This document shows, one piece after another, positions 16,478-24,905 of a stretch of DNA of 64,000 bases. The DNA is taken from assembly GCA_027920525.1 (NCBI GenBank), contig CP115858.1, forward strand, positions 3,100,001-3,164,000, given 5' to 3'. The stretch is from Chryseobacterium daecheongense. Its GTDB lineage: Bacteria > Bacteroidota > Bacteroidia > Flavobacteriales > Weeksellaceae. Position numbers and translations under genes: made by a program. Every line of letters begins with the position of its first letter. The stretch's first letter is position 1. The notes under the pieces are model-generated. The model ran no database searches, had not been told where the DNA came from, and worked only from the letters and a program-made list of their open reading frames with translations.

Positions 16478-17864
16478 TCAATGGTTAAACGATCTGCGCA
16501 GGAAGATGGAAGATCACGAAGGTGATGTTCCGGATGGATTATGGGATAACATCAAAGATGAATTATTCGATAAAGATGAGGATAAAAATATTGTTGGGCT
16601 TTTTACTGAAGCAAATAAAGCGATCGATAGTGAAGACTCAGATTCAAATAAAAAAAGAGGGGCATTCATTTATCGTATTGCCGGTATAGCCGCTGCGATT
16701 GCATTATTTTTTATTGTGGGCAAACAACTATGGGAAGTAAACAATAATGTTAAACCCAAAATTGCCAAGTCAGAAGATAAGGGTTCTGTTGAAAGTAATT
16801 CTCAGACGCCAGATAATCGCATTTCCTCATTTAACGAAAAAGGAGAGTCCGATGTTAAGGAATTTGGGCAGAAGAAATATCGTACCCCGGATCAGGATAT
16901 TTTTTCAACGAATGTATATGCATATGGGAATAGGAGTGGTGTAAGAAATGTCCAGTATAGATTGATAAACGAAGGAACGGATTTGTTGGCTGGCCTGCAC
17001 ACACAATATGCTCCTGTAATTCAAAATCAGATTCCTGGGATTCGTGAAATGAAGAATCTTTTACCTATTAATAGAGAAGAGGAGATTAACAAACTTATTT
17101 CTGAAACGGATTTAGGGGTACAGGACAAATCATTAGCAAATACATTAAAAGAAAAAAAACAGAAGAACAAAAAGTCATGGATGCTGAGTTTACTGACAGG
17201 TAAAGCCTCATCAAACTCACAACAATTTCCGGGATATGCTACAATCAGCGGAGGTCCGTTAACTCTTGATCAGGTATGGAGTGCATCTGCTTTTTCTGAA
17301 GATCCATTTGTAAAAGTTCTTGTGGCTAACCAGAGTCAAAATGTAGAAGCAACGGTAAGGCATAAAGTTCCTCTGAATCTTGGCGTTTCTCTTTATTATA
17401 ATCTGGGTAAAAAGTGGGGTATAGGGACTGGTTTAAACTATACTAAACTATCTTCTGAACTTCATTCCGGAAGCCAGTCGAACTTTGTAAAAAGTGAACA
17501 GACAATACATTATTTGGGCATTCCTGTTCAGGTTAACTACAACGTTATCCAGAAAGGGAATTTTACGGGTTATGTTACCGCAGGAGCGCTTGCTGAAAAA
17601 TCCGTTGGAGGAAGCTTTAAGACACAATATATTGTTGATAATGAAGTGAATGGTGAAACAAAAGAAAAGCTTGGAAACCAGCCGGTACAGGTTTCACTAA
17701 ATACAGCTTTAGGGCTGCAGCTAAAACTTGTTGACAAAATAGGCATATATGCAGAGCCCGGTATAGGCTATCATTTTAAAAACGATGGTGCTTTGAATAC
17801 AATCTATAAAGAGAAGCCTTTGAATTTTAATGTCAAATTCGGAATAAGAGTATTACTTGATTGA
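16470..17864 (+). CDS. Anti-sigma-like membrane protein with outer-membrane barrel-like C-terminus
   Basis: 464 aa. The acidic N-terminal about 60 residues (RKMEDHEGDVPDGLWDNIK) resemble the cytoplasmic sigma-binding segment of Bacteroidota anti-sigma proteins. A single transmembrane helix follows (about 68-88, IAGIAAAIALFFIVG). After a 200-residue linker the C-terminal about 190 residues have a porin-family barrel pattern (NLGVSLYYNLGKKWGIGTGL, VSLNTALGLQLKLVDKIGIY). An inner-membrane helix and a barrel in one chain is topologically odd; the barrel-like domain may stay periplasmic and sense, or reach the outer membrane. The eight-base overlap with the sigma gene argues strongly for a sigma/regulator pair. 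Confidence 0.75.
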   Translation: MSNQWLNDLRRKMEDHEGDVPDGLWDNIKDELFDKDEDKNIVGLFTEANKAIDSEDSDSNKKRGAFIYRIAGIAAAIALFFIVGKQLWEVNNNVKPKIAKSEDKGSVESNSQTPDNRISSFNEKGESDVKEFGQKKYRTPDQDIFSTNVYAYGNRSGVRNVQYRLINEGTDLLAGLHTQYAPVIQNQIPGIREMKNLLPINREEEINKLISETDLGVQDKSLANTLKEKKQKNKKSWMLSLLTGKASSNSQQFPGYATISGGPLTLDQVWSASAFSEDPFVKVLVANQSQNVEATVRHKVPLNLGVSLYYNLGKKWGIGTGLNYTKLSSELHSGSQSNFVKSEQTIHYLGIPVQVNYNVIQKGNFTGYVTAGALAEKSVGGSFKTQYIVDNEVNGETKEKLGNQPVQVSLNTALGLQLKLVDKIGIYAEPGIGYHFKNDGALNTIYKEKPLNFNVKFGIRVLLD

Positions 17865-17908
17865 TTTGTGAGGACCGAAAAATAACAACCAAAATTAAAT
17901 TAATATCT

Positions 17909-18883
17909 ATGAAAACAAAACTAATTTTTTTATCACTGTTTTTACTTTTAAATCTCTTAAAAGTAAGTGCGCAGTGTTCATTTACACCTACCATTACCAG
18001 TCCTAGATTAGGAGCTCAATTTCCCAATAAAGTCGTGTTTTGCAACACGGAATCAGAAGTACTTTCAACACAAACTTATGGTAGTTATCAATGGTACAAA
18101 CAGGCGTGGACATGGCAGTCCCCCAATACTAATCCTTGGGTTCCTATTTCTGGGGCTACCTCCCAGACTCTGACGATTAATGGTTCAAGTGATATGCTTT
18201 ATTATTTTAAAGTAGAAGCTACCCTTAATGATTGTACAGCACAAAGCGCAGAAATTATGGCTGATGGATATGCCTATGCACTTCCGGCTATGATGACGAC
18301 ACTCACACCGGGAACTTACGAAGATATAGGTCCGGGAGAATATAATGTATGTAATGGTGCATCGGTACAATTTGATGATATTTTTCCGGTTGTGTATGGA
18401 GTTCATACATGGTACAAATGTGCACCGAGCAATATACCACCGGTTTCAGGAGATGGGTGCATCATTTCTGGAGCTACCGGAGATACTTATGTAGCGACAG
18501 AATCAGGTGAGTATGGCTTCTATGCATGTACGGCTTATTGTCCTGATCAATGTGAATTCCTGGGATTACAATCTTTTGTAAAGCTAAACTTTGGAAACTG
18601 GAACTTTTGTAATCTTGGAACCGGAGAAGTTGATCCTAAAAAAGGGAATGAAATGAGTATTTATCCAAATCCTGCGACTCAGCTTATCTTCATTGGGAAA
18701 GATTCGGATAAAGTTTATAAAGAAGTTTCTATAATTGATGCATCAGGAAGACTGGTTTTACAAAAAAAGAACCATACCTATAATCAGCCTATCGATGTAA
18801 GCAGTCTTGCTACAGGCAATTATATTATTGTTTCCAAAGATTCTAAAGATAAAATGTACAAAAATAAGTTCATTAAAAAGTAA
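17909..18883 (+). CDS. T9SS-secreted protein with Ig-like region
   Basis: 324 aa from the ATG at 17909; the frame extends 16 codons upstream, but only from this ATG is there a proper signal peptide (MKTKLIFLSLFLLLNLLKVS, then AQC). The middle has Cys-containing Ig/PKD-like segments (WVPISGATSQTLTINGSS; CIISGATGDTYVATESGEYG). The last about 75 residues are a type A T9SS sorting domain (MSIYPNPATQLIFI, IIDASGRLVLQKK, LATGNYIIVSK). It should be exported across the outer membrane and anchored or released. Downstream of the sigma/regulator pair by 45 bp, it may be in the same operon. Confidence 0.88.
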   Translation: MKTKLIFLSLFLLLNLLKVSAQCSFTPTITSPRLGAQFPNKVVFCNTESEVLSTQTYGSYQWYKQAWTWQSPNTNPWVPISGATSQTLTINGSSDMLYYFKVEATLNDCTAQSAEIMADGYAYALPAMMTTLTPGTYEDIGPGEYNVCNGASVQFDDIFPVVYGVHTWYKCAPSNIPPVSGDGCIISGATGDTYVATESGEYGFYACTAYCPDQCEFLGLQSFVKLNFGNWNFCNLGTGEVDPKKGNEMSIYPNPATQLIFIGKDSDKVYKEVSIIDASGRLVLQKKNHTYNQPIDVSSLATGNYIIVSKDSKDKMYKNKFIKK

Positions 18884-18935
18884 AATATGAGTGCCCCTTT
18901 ATAACTCATGTTAGTTTTTTCAATAATTGTGGAGT

Positions 18936-18967
18936 CGGTGCAGAATTTATTCTGCACCGGTTTTTTT
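18936..18967 (+). terminator. Terminator after T9SS protein gene
   Basis: CGGTGCAGAA / TTCTGCACCG stem with a TTTA loop followed by seven or more T residues. Confidence 0.9.
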
Positions 18968-19049
18968 ATCCGGAAACAGAACCAATATAGCGTGATGAGT
19001 CCTTCTTTTTTTGTAAGAAATGAATTATATTTAACGAGATGTAATTAAA

Positions 19050-19520
19050 ATGGGGATAGAAAAAGCAAAGCTTCACTTGAAAAAATGGAATAAGGATTCC
19101 GAAGTGATAATATTCGATACCTCCAGTGCCACGGTGGAGCTGGCTGCAGCAGCATTGAACATTAGTGGAAATAAAATAGCAAAATCTATTTCATTGTACG
19201 ATGAGAATAATGATGTTATTTTAATTGTAGCCGCAGGGTACCGGAAGATCGATAATAGAAAGTTTAAAGATGAATTTGGATTAAAGGCAAAGATGCTTGC
19301 TTTTGAAGATGTGGAACCTTTGGTAGGACATCCTGTTGGTGGTGTTTGTCCGTTTGGTGTCAATTCGCAAGTGTCGGTTTTTTTAGACATTTCGCTTAAA
19401 GATTTTGAGTTTGTGTATCCGGCTTGTGGAAGTGCTAACTCAGCTATAAAACTTTCTATTTCTGAATTAGAGGTTTTATCTGGTTTCAAAAAATGGGTTG
19501 ATGTTACGAAAGGCGGTTGA
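19050..19520 (+). CDS. YbaK/EbsC-family aminoacyl-tRNA deacylase
   Basis: 156 aa. The YbaK/ProX-type editing domain hydrolyses mischarged tRNA (Cys-tRNAPro or Ala-tRNAPro in characterised members). Motifs: KSISLYDENNDVILIVAAG, the conserved basic GYRKIDNRKF, and HPVGGVCPFG near residue 93 with the family Gly-rich loop. Ends with YPACGSANSAIKLS. Cytoplasmic, no partner gene nearby. Confidence 0.9.
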   Translation: MGIEKAKLHLKKWNKDSEVIIFDTSSATVELAAAALNISGNKIAKSISLYDENNDVILIVAAGYRKIDNRKFKDEFGLKAKMLAFEDVEPLVGHPVGGVCPFGVNSQVSVFLDISLKDFEFVYPACGSANSAIKLSISELEVLSGFKKWVDVTKGG

Positions 19521-19617
19521 AAACAACAAAGGAAATACATAAATTCTTGCCAGAGTTTTTAATGATGAATATTTCATTCATTTATAAAAAATGATATATT
19601 TACATTAAAACACACTT

Positions 19618-20225
19618 ATGCTGATCAAAATTTATGGAAGCGCAATTCATGGAGTTGCGGCACAAACGATTACTATTGAAGTTAATATTGATACAGGTGG
19701 CGTTGGCTATCATTTAGTTGGTCTCCCCGACAATGCGATCAAAGAAAGCAGCTATAGGATTTCTGCAGCATTAAGAAATGTCGGTTTCAAGATTCCCGGT
19801 AAAAAAATTACAATTAATATGGCTCCCGCAGATCTTCGGAAAGAAGGTTCCGCATATGACTTAAGTATTGCGATAGGGATTTTAGCTGCATCAGACCAAA
19901 TTCTTGCTGAAAATATCCACAACTATATCATTATGGGAGAACTTTCATTGGATGGAAGCTTACAACCTATTAAAGGAATTTTACCCATTGCAATCCAGGC
20001 GAAGGAGGAGGGTTTTAAGGGGATTATTTTACCCATGCAAAATACCAGAGAAGCTGCTGTGGTGGAAGGAATTGATGTTTATGGAGTCAGTAATATCAAA
20101 GAGGTGATTGATTTTTTTAATGAAGGAATACCCATTGAAAAGGTTGTTTTGGATATAAAAAAAGAATTCCAGGAAAAAGTAAATCAGTTTCCTTTTGATT
20201 TTTCAGAAGTAAAAGGGCAGGAAAC
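19618..20225 (+). pseudogene. comM: comM (yifB) 5' fragment, interrupted by transposon
   Basis: ComM is a hexameric AAA+ helicase that drives branch migration when transforming DNA integrates. This piece starts at the normal ATG (MLIKIYGSAIHGVAAQTI) and covers the N-terminal Lon-protease-like fold, ending in FSEVKGQET; the reading frame then runs seven codons into the transposon end and stops at 20247. In intact ComM the next segment is the Walker A loop, which is missing from both fragments. The other half is at 33200-33877. Confidence 0.93.
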
Positions 20226-20270
20226 TGTCAATTCCAAAAGAAGATGATAATCCACAATTCGAAATGATAA
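20226..20270 (+). repeat. Transposon left end with two TnsB-type sites
   Basis: Terminal repeat TGTCAATTCC...GATGATAA (20226-20250). The cores GATGATAA at 20243-20250 and AATGATAA at 20263-20270 are 20 bp apart and point inward. They match three inward cores in the right end. Confidence 0.75.
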
Positions 20271-20450
20271 AATAACAAATAAATTCGAAATTTCACCTTT
20301 AAAAAAGGTTTCGTATTTTGAGTAATTAATTTTTTCATATTTTAAATCAATTTAATAAATTGATTATATCTTTGATTTTCAGTGATTTATATTTCATGTT
20401 GGATAGGATAAAATTAAAAACTGAATAAAACTATGATAAAATTTTATATT

Positions 20451-20482
20451 TTTTGGTGGTTTTGTTTTTTTTCGTACATTTG
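20451..20482 (+). promoter_or_regulatory. Promoter for the first cargo gene
   Basis: TTTTG (20451-20455), 19 nt, TACATTTG (20475-20482): a near-consensus Bacteroidota promoter about 100 nt before the gene at 20580. The interval 20271-20450 is otherwise transposon end DNA without a gene. Confidence 0.65.
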
Positions 20483-20579
20483 TAATGTCTAAATAGACAG
20501 CAAAAAAAAATCTTCTTGTTGCAGCAAGAAGATGGAAGATGGTCATTGAAGGGTGAGATACTTTATAATTTGTAAAATA

Positions 20580-21233
20580 ATGGATTTTAACACACAAAGT
20601 ATTTCCCCAAATGGGAGAACAAATATACACAATAAAAGTGTATTTGACAAGGAAATCACTAATAAAAAATACAGTGATTTTGTGAAATATGCCTATACAG
20701 GCATTATAGAAGGTTATGCAAAGAGTCAGAAATATATAATTGATAACCCTTTTGAATTTTTTAATAAAAGACATCAGGCATCAACTATAAATTCGATGGT
20801 ATTTGCAAATTTTTATTCTAAACTTAGTTCAGATTTCAAGGCTTTTGATATGACCTTAAAAATAAGCACTTATGGCATGACTTATTTTTTATTGGATAAT
20901 AAAGCCCTATTCTGTTTTAAAGCTATGGATAAAAATGGGAAAATTAAAAATATCTCAACTGAGAGATTTGAGAACACAACAGCAGGAAATGATGTCTCAT
21001 TAAAGAAGTCCGTCAGAAAAGAGTTGCAAAGAAGAGGGATTGAGCATCAACCTCCAATTTTTTATTTTGTATATATGCCTAATGAAAATGGAGGAATTAC
21101 TGTAAAATTAGTTAGATTTGAAAATGATGAATTAGCTTATGAGTTAAATTTATCTGAGTATTTTATATCTGGAGAAAGCCTAGGTATAAAGTTAAAAAAT
21201 CAAGCCCAAGACGGAGATTCTAAAGTTGGGTAA
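20580..21233 (+). CDS. Unknown cargo protein paired with XRE-ImmA/IrrE gene
   Basis: 217 aa from the ATG; a GTG nine codons upstream is possible but less likely. The N-terminal quarter is polar; residues about 45-100 are helical with many Tyr and Lys (VKYAYTGIIEGYAKSQKYII), and the C-terminal half looks alpha/beta (IFYFVYMPNENGGITVKLV). No signal peptide, membrane helix or catalytic motif that I recognise. It has its own strong promoter and precedes the XRE-ImmA gene by 58 bp, so the pair is probably one unit in which this protein could be the effector or the protease substrate. That role is inference. Confidence 0.7.
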   Translation: MDFNTQSISPNGRTNIHNKSVFDKEITNKKYSDFVKYAYTGIIEGYAKSQKYIIDNPFEFFNKRHQASTINSMVFANFYSKLSSDFKAFDMTLKISTYGMTYFLLDNKALFCFKAMDKNGKIKNISTERFENTTAGNDVSLKKSVRKELQRRGIEHQPPIFYFVYMPNENGGITVKLVRFENDELAYELNLSEYFISGESLGIKLKNQAQDGDSKVG

Positions 21234-21291
21234 GTATTAATATTTCTCATCCTTCAATCATCATCTATTTATTAACAATGAGAAAAACAAT

Positions 21292-22359
21292 ATGAATGCA
21301 ACAATCTTTAATAATGCAACTTTAAGATTGGCAAGAGATTATTTTGGATTAAGCCAGACAGCTTTTGGTAAAAAGATTAATACAAAACAATCTATTATTA
21401 GCAACATTGAAAATGGAGAAAGGCCTTTAGAGTTAGAGCAGATTCAAAATCTTAGTGATCAGTTTACTGCTAAATTCTTTAAAAGTGAGATAAACTTGCC
21501 GTCTCAAAAATTGTTTTACAGAAAATTAGCATCAACAAGTAAAAGCCTTGTAAGTGCATTTGAAGCGAGACTTACTTTAATATCTATGACCGTAGCTAAC
21601 CTTTTAGATATTATTGATATTCCAGAAAACAAAATTCCTATAATAGATCTTGAAGATCATAATTTCAACTTTGAATACTTGGCTAGTGAAATTAGGTTAA
21701 AATTTGGAGTTTTACGAGGTCCAATTGATGACATTGTAAGCTTACTGGAAAAGAATGGAATTATTATACATTTTTTTGATTTTGATTTTATCAGTGGTGA
21801 TAATAGAAATTTTGATGGAGTTAGCACTTATGTAAATGGAGTTCCACTAATTTTAATTAATAATAAAATTCCAAATTCAAGAAAAGTATTTACGATAGCT
21901 CATGAGCTTGCGCATCTAATTTTTCATTTTGACTTTATCATTCCTGAAAGCAGAAATAAAGAAAAAGAAGCTGATGCCTTTGCTGCTGCTTTTTTGGCAC
22001 CTAAATCAGAGGTACAATCAGTTTTCAAAAGATTAAATAAAGAAAAGCTTTTCAGTCTAAAAAAAGTATGGAAAATGTCAGCTGCAGCTATTTTATATAG
22101 AACTAAGGATATTGGAAATATTACACAAGATTGGTATAACAAATGTATATTTTGGTTATCTCCTTATAGAAAACTAGAACCATTCGAATTTGAAATTAGT
22201 CAACCTACACTTTTAAGAAAAGTTATTAAGTTGGCTCAAGATGAAACTGATTTTTCCTTCTTAAAGCAATTGGGCTTTAAAGAAAATGTTGTTGAAGAAT
22301 TATTTTCAACAATTATACCTAAAAAAACTATTTTACGGAAACTATCCATCGAACTATAA
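21292..22359 (+). CDS. XRE-family regulator with ImmA/IrrE metallopeptidase domain
   Basis: 355 aa. An N-terminal helix-turn-helix of XRE type (about 10-60: LARDYFGLSQTAFGKKINTK, SIISNIENG) is joined to an ImmA/IrrE zinc-peptidase domain with HELAH at 204-208 and a downstream acidic helix (NKEKEADAFAAAFLAP). In ImmA, IrrE and related proteins such a protease cleaves a repressor after a stress or phage signal. Here DNA binding and protease are one chain, as in many defence and toxin-antitoxin-linked regulators. Last gene of the two-gene unit, followed by a hairpin. Confidence 0.88.
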   Translation: MNATIFNNATLRLARDYFGLSQTAFGKKINTKQSIISNIENGERPLELEQIQNLSDQFTAKFFKSEINLPSQKLFYRKLASTSKSLVSAFEARLTLISMTVANLLDIIDIPENKIPIIDLEDHNFNFEYLASEIRLKFGVLRGPIDDIVSLLEKNGIIIHFFDFDFISGDNRNFDGVSTYVNGVPLILINNKIPNSRKVFTIAHELAHLIFHFDFIIPESRNKEKEADAFAAAFLAPKSEVQSVFKRLNKEKLFSLKKVWKMSAAAILYRTKDIGNITQDWYNKCIFWLSPYRKLEPFEFEISQPTLLRKVIKLAQDETDFSFLKQLGFKENVVEELFSTIIPKKTILRKLSIEL

Positions 22360-22373
22360 CATGAAAAAAGAAT

Positions 22374-22400
22374 ATAAGCCACTCAAAGAGTGGCTTATTT
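22374..22400. terminator. Bidirectional terminator between convergent cargo genes
   Basis: ATAAGCCACTC / GAGTGGCTTAT stem with an AAA loop. It separates the XRE-ImmA gene from the convergent recombinase gene and can serve both. Confidence 0.8.
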
Positions 22401-22415
22401 ATATATTAATACTAT

Positions 22416-22991
22416 TTAGCTAGCAGAATTATCCCTTTTGTCAATTCTATAAAAAGTAGCCTTGCTGATACCAGCCTGTTTACAAGCTTTATCAATAGGA
22501 ATATTTTTGTTATCATATAAATGCTTGACAAATTGATATTTTTCTAGGCTTTTTTGACTAGATCCTGTAGGCCTTCCTAAAAGTTTTTTCCTTTTTCGGG
22601 CTCCCTCTAACCCAGTCTTTGTTCTTTCACTAATTAAATTTCTTTCAAATTCAGCTACAGCCCCAAAAATCTGAATAATAAATCTTCCGTTTGCTGATGT
22701 GGTATCAAAAGCAGGTTCTGTTATACTTTTAAAAAGAACACCCTTTTGATTGAACTTTTCAATAAGTTCAATCATATTTTTAAGAGATCGAAAAATCCTA
22801 TCTGTTTTATAAACTATTATGGTATCATCCTTTCTTAAATAAGAGAGCATTTCATTTAATCCTGATCTATCTTCACGAACTCCACTTGCTATGTCTGTGA
22901 AAATTTTTTCACAACCATTTTCTTTTAAGATTTCTACTTGAGTAGAAATGTTCTGTTCTGAAGTTGAAACTCTGGCGTAACCTACAGTCAT
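22416..22991 (-). CDS. Small serine recombinase (resolvase/invertase type)
   Basis: 191 aa. Catalytic domain at 1-140 with nucleophile Ser9 in GYARVSTSEQN, the arginine-bearing VYKTDRIFRSLKNM, and AEFERNLISERTKTGL leading into helix E. A C-terminal helix-turn-helix (IPIDKACKQAGISKATFYRI) binds the recombination site. The length is that of Tn3-type resolvases and Hin/Gin invertases. In replicative transposons such as Tn5053 (TniR) this enzyme resolves cointegrates. A TnsA-active Tn7 would not need it, so its presence here bears on transposition mode. A res site was not identified. Confidence 0.92.
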   Translation of the reverse strand: MTVGYARVSTSEQNISTQVEILKENGCEKIFTDIASGVREDRSGLNEMLSYLRKDDTIIVYKTDRIFRSLKNMIELIEKFNQKGVLFKSITEPAFDTTSANGRFIIQIFGAVAEFERNLISERTKTGLEGARKRKKLLGRPTGSSQKSLEKYQFVKHLYDNKNIPIDKACKQAGISKATFYRIDKRDNSAS

Positions 22992-23284
22992 AATTTTTAG
23001 TTTAAAAAAATGATCCTTTTAAGAGACAAAAAGAAATATAGAATTTTACAAATTCAGGTAGTATTATTTTCCGTCTCATTTAATTGTTTAGTAAAAATAG
23101 GTTTTTTAAAACTAATTTTAAATCCAAGTATAGTATTGCAAATCATTTTTGAAATGATTAGTTTTAGCATAAGCCTAAATACGAGGAAACAAAAATTAAG
23201 GTATGTTTCTTAATAAAAGTCAAACCTATATTGAAGATGTAAAACTCTATATAAATATTTAATCGAAAATACTAATTAAACTAT
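22992..23284. other. Intergenic region with inverted repeat; possible recombinase site
   Basis: About 290 bases between the divergent recombinase and HEPN genes. It holds AATCATTT-TTG-AAATGATT (23141-23159), a perfect 8-bp inverted repeat. In serine-resolvase systems res sites commonly lie upstream of the recombinase gene, but I cannot identify a three-site res array. An ORF of 67 codons at 23010-23213 is composed of AT-rich, Ile/Leu/Phe-rich sequence and is not called. Confidence 0.35.
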
Positions 23285-24730
23285 ATGGACTCTTTAGATA
23301 ATTTATTTGAATACATTCAGAAACTACAGAAAGATGTAGATGAAAGCTTTGAAGATGTAGATTTCTATAATTCTTTTTCCTTTATAGAAATGTTTGAGAA
23401 AGAACGTGAAATAAATTTTTCATGTTATGAACTAGATATTTTTGAACAAGTAGCTATCATAAAAAAGAATCCAGACAAGAATCGTTTTGAAATAGAAATT
23501 AAAAATATTTTTTTTGATGTTAAAAAATTATACTCTCTGGACCTTATTATAGATAAAAAAAATTATCATATAGAGGGAGTTCAATTTTGTACTAGGCCTG
23601 CAAAATTTATTAAAAATGAAGAAAATAATGTTTTTGAAGGTCAAATAATCTTTTATTCATATATAACAAGCCTATGCTCAGGCGATTTTTCATTAAATTG
23701 TTTTAACAGATGTGTCATTGAAACTCCTAAATTCATTCTTTCGGATTATCTTCAGTCTAATAGTTTTAGATTTGAAGGAAGCTTAAGAGCTACAGGGAAT
23801 TTTCGTTTTACTTTTAATAAACAGGAGTTTAGAATTATAAATTTTAATAATGGAAAAAGTGATTATATAATAATAGATTCATTAGACATGATAAATCATA
23901 ATGAATTTCAATTAATTGTTAATTCAATTCTGATTTGTGTTGGTTTTATTACCACGAACTATTATCAAAATGAATGTTATTATTTTCAATCAGCACAAGA
24001 AAATTTCCTTAATCCAGATGTATATTATAAAACATTGAGTAAATCTATTCTGCCAGAAGCTAATTATAATCCAATTTATAGAAATCCTTATGAAGATGAA
24101 TTAATAGTTTTCAATAGAGAAAATTTCGAAAGTTTAATAGGTCATGTTTATAGAAATGACGAATTTAATTATCTGATTTTATTATTTATAGAAGCTAATA
24201 ATGCTACATTAACATTACAGCCTGCAGGATATTCAGTTGCACTTGAAAAGCTTACAAATATTATTGCATTGGAAAACAATAATTTACAGCCCATTGAAGA
24301 TAAGAAAAAAGCAAGAATTTTTATTAAAAAATTGAATGCGGTTTTAGAGGACTGTAAAAATTTTATTGATGAAAATGGTTCACAAGATGCTTTCCAAATT
24401 TTACAAAAAAACATTCAGAATATTAATAAACCAACAAATAAAGAGAAACTATTAAAACCATTTGAAATATATAATGTTTGTTTAACAAAAGAAGATAAAA
24501 AAGCTATTGGTGCTAGGAATGATTTTTTACATGGAAGAACCTTGCGGGGTGAAGATAATAAAATTGCACAATTAGAAATATTCGAAACTTCTTTAAGGCT
24601 TAATAAAGTGTTAAATATGCTTATATTAAAATATATAGGGTATAAGGGAAATATGATTAATTATGTTAAATATTATGAAAAGATATTAAGAAAGAATATT
24701 GAGGAAGATTTATTTGTAAATCTGAATTGA
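23285..24730 (+). CDS. ApeA-like HEPN protein, predicted anti-phage RNase
   Basis: 481 aa, soluble. The N-terminal about 280 residues are rich in beta-strands (IIFYSYITSLCSGDFSLNCF; FRFEGSLRATGNFRFTFNKQ). The C-terminal about 200 are helical and carry ARNDFLHGRTLRG, where Arg411 and His416 form the RNxxxH signature of HEPN ribonucleases. This order (long beta-rich N-terminal domain, then Apea-like HEPN) is that of ApeA, a single-gene abortive-infection protein that cuts RNA after sensing phage. The link to ApeA is from architecture and motif only; the trigger is unknown. Confidence 0.75.
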   Translation: MDSLDNLFEYIQKLQKDVDESFEDVDFYNSFSFIEMFEKEREINFSCYELDIFEQVAIIKKNPDKNRFEIEIKNIFFDVKKLYSLDLIIDKKNYHIEGVQFCTRPAKFIKNEENNVFEGQIIFYSYITSLCSGDFSLNCFNRCVIETPKFILSDYLQSNSFRFEGSLRATGNFRFTFNKQEFRIINFNNGKSDYIIIDSLDMINHNEFQLIVNSILICVGFITTNYYQNECYYFQSAQENFLNPDVYYKTLSKSILPEANYNPIYRNPYEDELIVFNRENFESLIGHVYRNDEFNYLILLFIEANNATLTLQPAGYSVALEKLTNIIALENNNLQPIEDKKKARIFIKKLNAVLEDCKNFIDENGSQDAFQILQKNIQNINKPTNKEKLLKPFEIYNVCLTKEDKKAIGARNDFLHGRTLRGEDNKIAQLEIFETSLRLNKVLNMLILKYIGYKGNMINYVKYYEKILRKNIEEDLFVNLN

Positions 24731-24905
24731 TACTAGTATCTAAAGTTGTATTATAATACTTTTATCAAGTATTTTCATATATTATTGAAATGTTACCATA
24801 ATCTCAAATAAAATACTACAAAAAATAACTTTTTCGGTATAGTGGTCAATATTAATTTTAATTAATATCTTTAATTATTTATCAATAAAATATTATTAAA
24901 TAACC

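Noticed and set aside
17743..17752. Another GCATATATGC, as in the abiEi operators
   Set aside because: Lies within the anti-sigma/barrel coding sequence without extended arms or promoter elements; chance occurrence.
23010..23213. 67-codon ORF between the recombinase and HEPN genes
   Set aside because: Low-complexity AT-driven translation with no domain, in the likely promoter region of both neighbours.
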